Assembly (NCBI RefSeq): GCF_036250735.1
Contig: NZ_CP109430.1
Span: forward strand, 8,432,001-8,496,000
DNA length: 64,000 nucleotides
Reading direction: 5' to 3'
From: Streptosporangium sp. NBC_01495
GTDB lineage: Bacteria; Actinomycetota; Actinomycetes; Streptosporangiales; Streptosporangiaceae
The notes under the pieces were generated by a model. It saw only the letters and a list, made by a program, of their open reading frames with translations. It was not told the DNA's origin and made no database searches. Shown in pieces: positions 63,412 through 64,000 of this stretch (position 1 is the stretch's first letter; the number at the start of each line of letters is the position of its first letter). Made by a program: the position numbers and the translations under genes.

Positions 63412-64000
63412 TCAGATGTCGCTGGAGAAGCGGATCGCGAACTCGGGAAGCACCACGCCCGGCCAGACCCGGCTGCCCGCGAGCAGCTCGTTCCCCGAAC
63501 CGACCACGGCGCCGTCGCCGAGGACCACGTCCCTCAGGATCGCCCCGGAGTTGACACGCGCGCCGATGCCGACCACCGAGTCGACCACGACCGCGCCCGA
63601 GTGCACGACGCAGTCGTCTCCGAGGACGCTGCCGCTGATCTGCGCTCCCGACTCCACGATCGCGCGGGCGCCGATCACGGAACCGCCGGAGACCTTGGCC
63701 TCCGGCGAGATCATGGCGCCGGGCAGGGCGAGGAAGTCGCCGGTGGGACCCGGCAGGGCGGGCGAGGCGAGACGGCCGAGGACCAGGTCGCGGGAGCCCT
63801 TCACGAAGGCCGCGGGCGTGCCCACGTCGAGCCAGTAGGACGCGTCGGCGTAGCCGAGCACCAGGGCGCCGTCCTCGATCAGGCCGGGGAAGGTCTCGCG
63901 CTCGACCGAGACGACCTCGCCCGCGGGGATCGTGTCGATCACCGAGCGGGTGAAGACGTAACATCCGGCGTTGATCCGGTTGGTGACCGGGTTGGGGGTC
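63412..64000 (-). CDS. Mannose-1-phosphate guanylyltransferase, C-terminal part (5' end outside window)
   Basis: The frame is open to the right edge. It enters with NPVTNRINAGCYVFTRSVIDTIP, the NTP-transferase block that precedes the sugar-binding YWLDVGTPAAF. About 100 residues of hexapeptide-repeat left-handed beta-helix follow (GGSVIGARAIVESGAQISGSVLGDDCVVHSGA). It makes GDP-mannose from mannose-1-phosphate and GTP. Position matches Rv3264c, and phosphomannomutase is encoded at 44 kb. A related glucose-1-phosphate enzyme cannot be excluded without the N-terminus. Confidence 0.9.
   Translation of the reverse strand, partial: TPNPVTNRINAGCYVFTRSVIDTIPAGEVVSVERETFPGLIEDGALVLGYADASYWLDVGTPAAFVKGSRDLVLGRLASPALPGPTGDFLALPGAMISPEAKVSGGSVIGARAIVESGAQISGSVLGDDCVVHSGAVVVDSVVGIGARVNSGAILRDVVLGDGAVVGSGNELLAGSRVWPGVVLPEFAIRFSSDI

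Overview
The window is high-GC actinobacterial chromosome. GTG starts are frequent, genes overlap by 4 bases, several genes look leaderless (TANNNT 6-7 nt before the start), and the lineage markers WhiB, MtrA-MtrB-LpqB, SpoIIM, a long-form HPF and the F420 genes fbiA/fbiB/fbiC are all present. From about 10.9 kb rightward the gene order follows the Mycobacterium tuberculosis Rv3235-Rv3264 block: Rv3235-like, secA, HPF, comF, lpqB, mtrB, mtrA, sahH, a sugar-phosphate SIS isomerase, phosphomannomutase, DUF3499, Rv3259-like, whiB, fbiA, fbiB and a mannose-1-phosphate guanylyltransferase. The membrane/MoxR/DUF58/SpoIIM/RDD cluster beside mtrA and the whiB-glycosyltransferase-DUF5719 group resemble sporulating filamentous actinobacteria. 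A member of the Streptosporangiales is my best guess; the genus cannot be fixed from the sequence alone.

Layout. 0-2 kb: the end of a P-type cation ATPase and a 41-residue amphipathic peptide gene. 2-10.7 kb: a nearly self-contained amino-sugar PTS locus with a GH3 hexosaminidase lipoprotein, Enzyme I, HPr, a HAD phosphatase, EIIA, EIIB, a SIS-domain aminosugar-phosphate enzyme, a DasR-type GntR regulator and EIIC. Two palindromes matching the DasR operator (dre) sit at ptsH and between the SIS gene and dasR. 10.9-24 kb: Rv3235-like, secA with a short leader ORF, an HGxxPAAW-type membrane protein, a YcaQ-family protein, a LuxR-type response regulator, HPF, ComF, LpqB, MtrB and MtrA. 24-32 kb: a membrane protein, DUF4129, DUF4350, MoxR and DUF58 in a tightly overlapping operon, then divergent SpoIIM and RDD genes. 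32-36 kb: two tandem secreted LVIVD-repeat proteins and a DUF305 lipoprotein. 36-39 kb: two different S-adenosylhomocysteine hydrolases. 39-42 kb: a MerR regulator and a NarL-type two-component pair. 42-46 kb: a CDF transporter and a sugar-phosphate operon (SIS isomerase, Trm112-like, phosphomannomutase) with DUF3499. 46-54.5 kb: an Rv3259-like protein, DUF5719, a large membrane glycosyltransferase, WhiB and a Gln/Pro-rich membrane protein containing a 36-bp minisatellite. 54.7-62 kb: fbiA-fbiB, a VWA/solute-binding protein and fbiC, which together cover the dedicated F420 steps. 62-64 kb: a small membrane protein, an AlkA-like glycosylase and the C-terminal part of a mannose-1-phosphate guanylyltransferase.

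No rRNA, tRNA, CRISPR array, insertion sequence or prophage was found. The features least explained by known annotation are the secA leader ORF, the small peptide genes, the paired SAH hydrolases, the LVIVD/DUF305 group, the overlapping dre sites, the back-to-back leaderless promoters of spoIIM and the RDD gene, and several short tandem-repeat arrays between genes.
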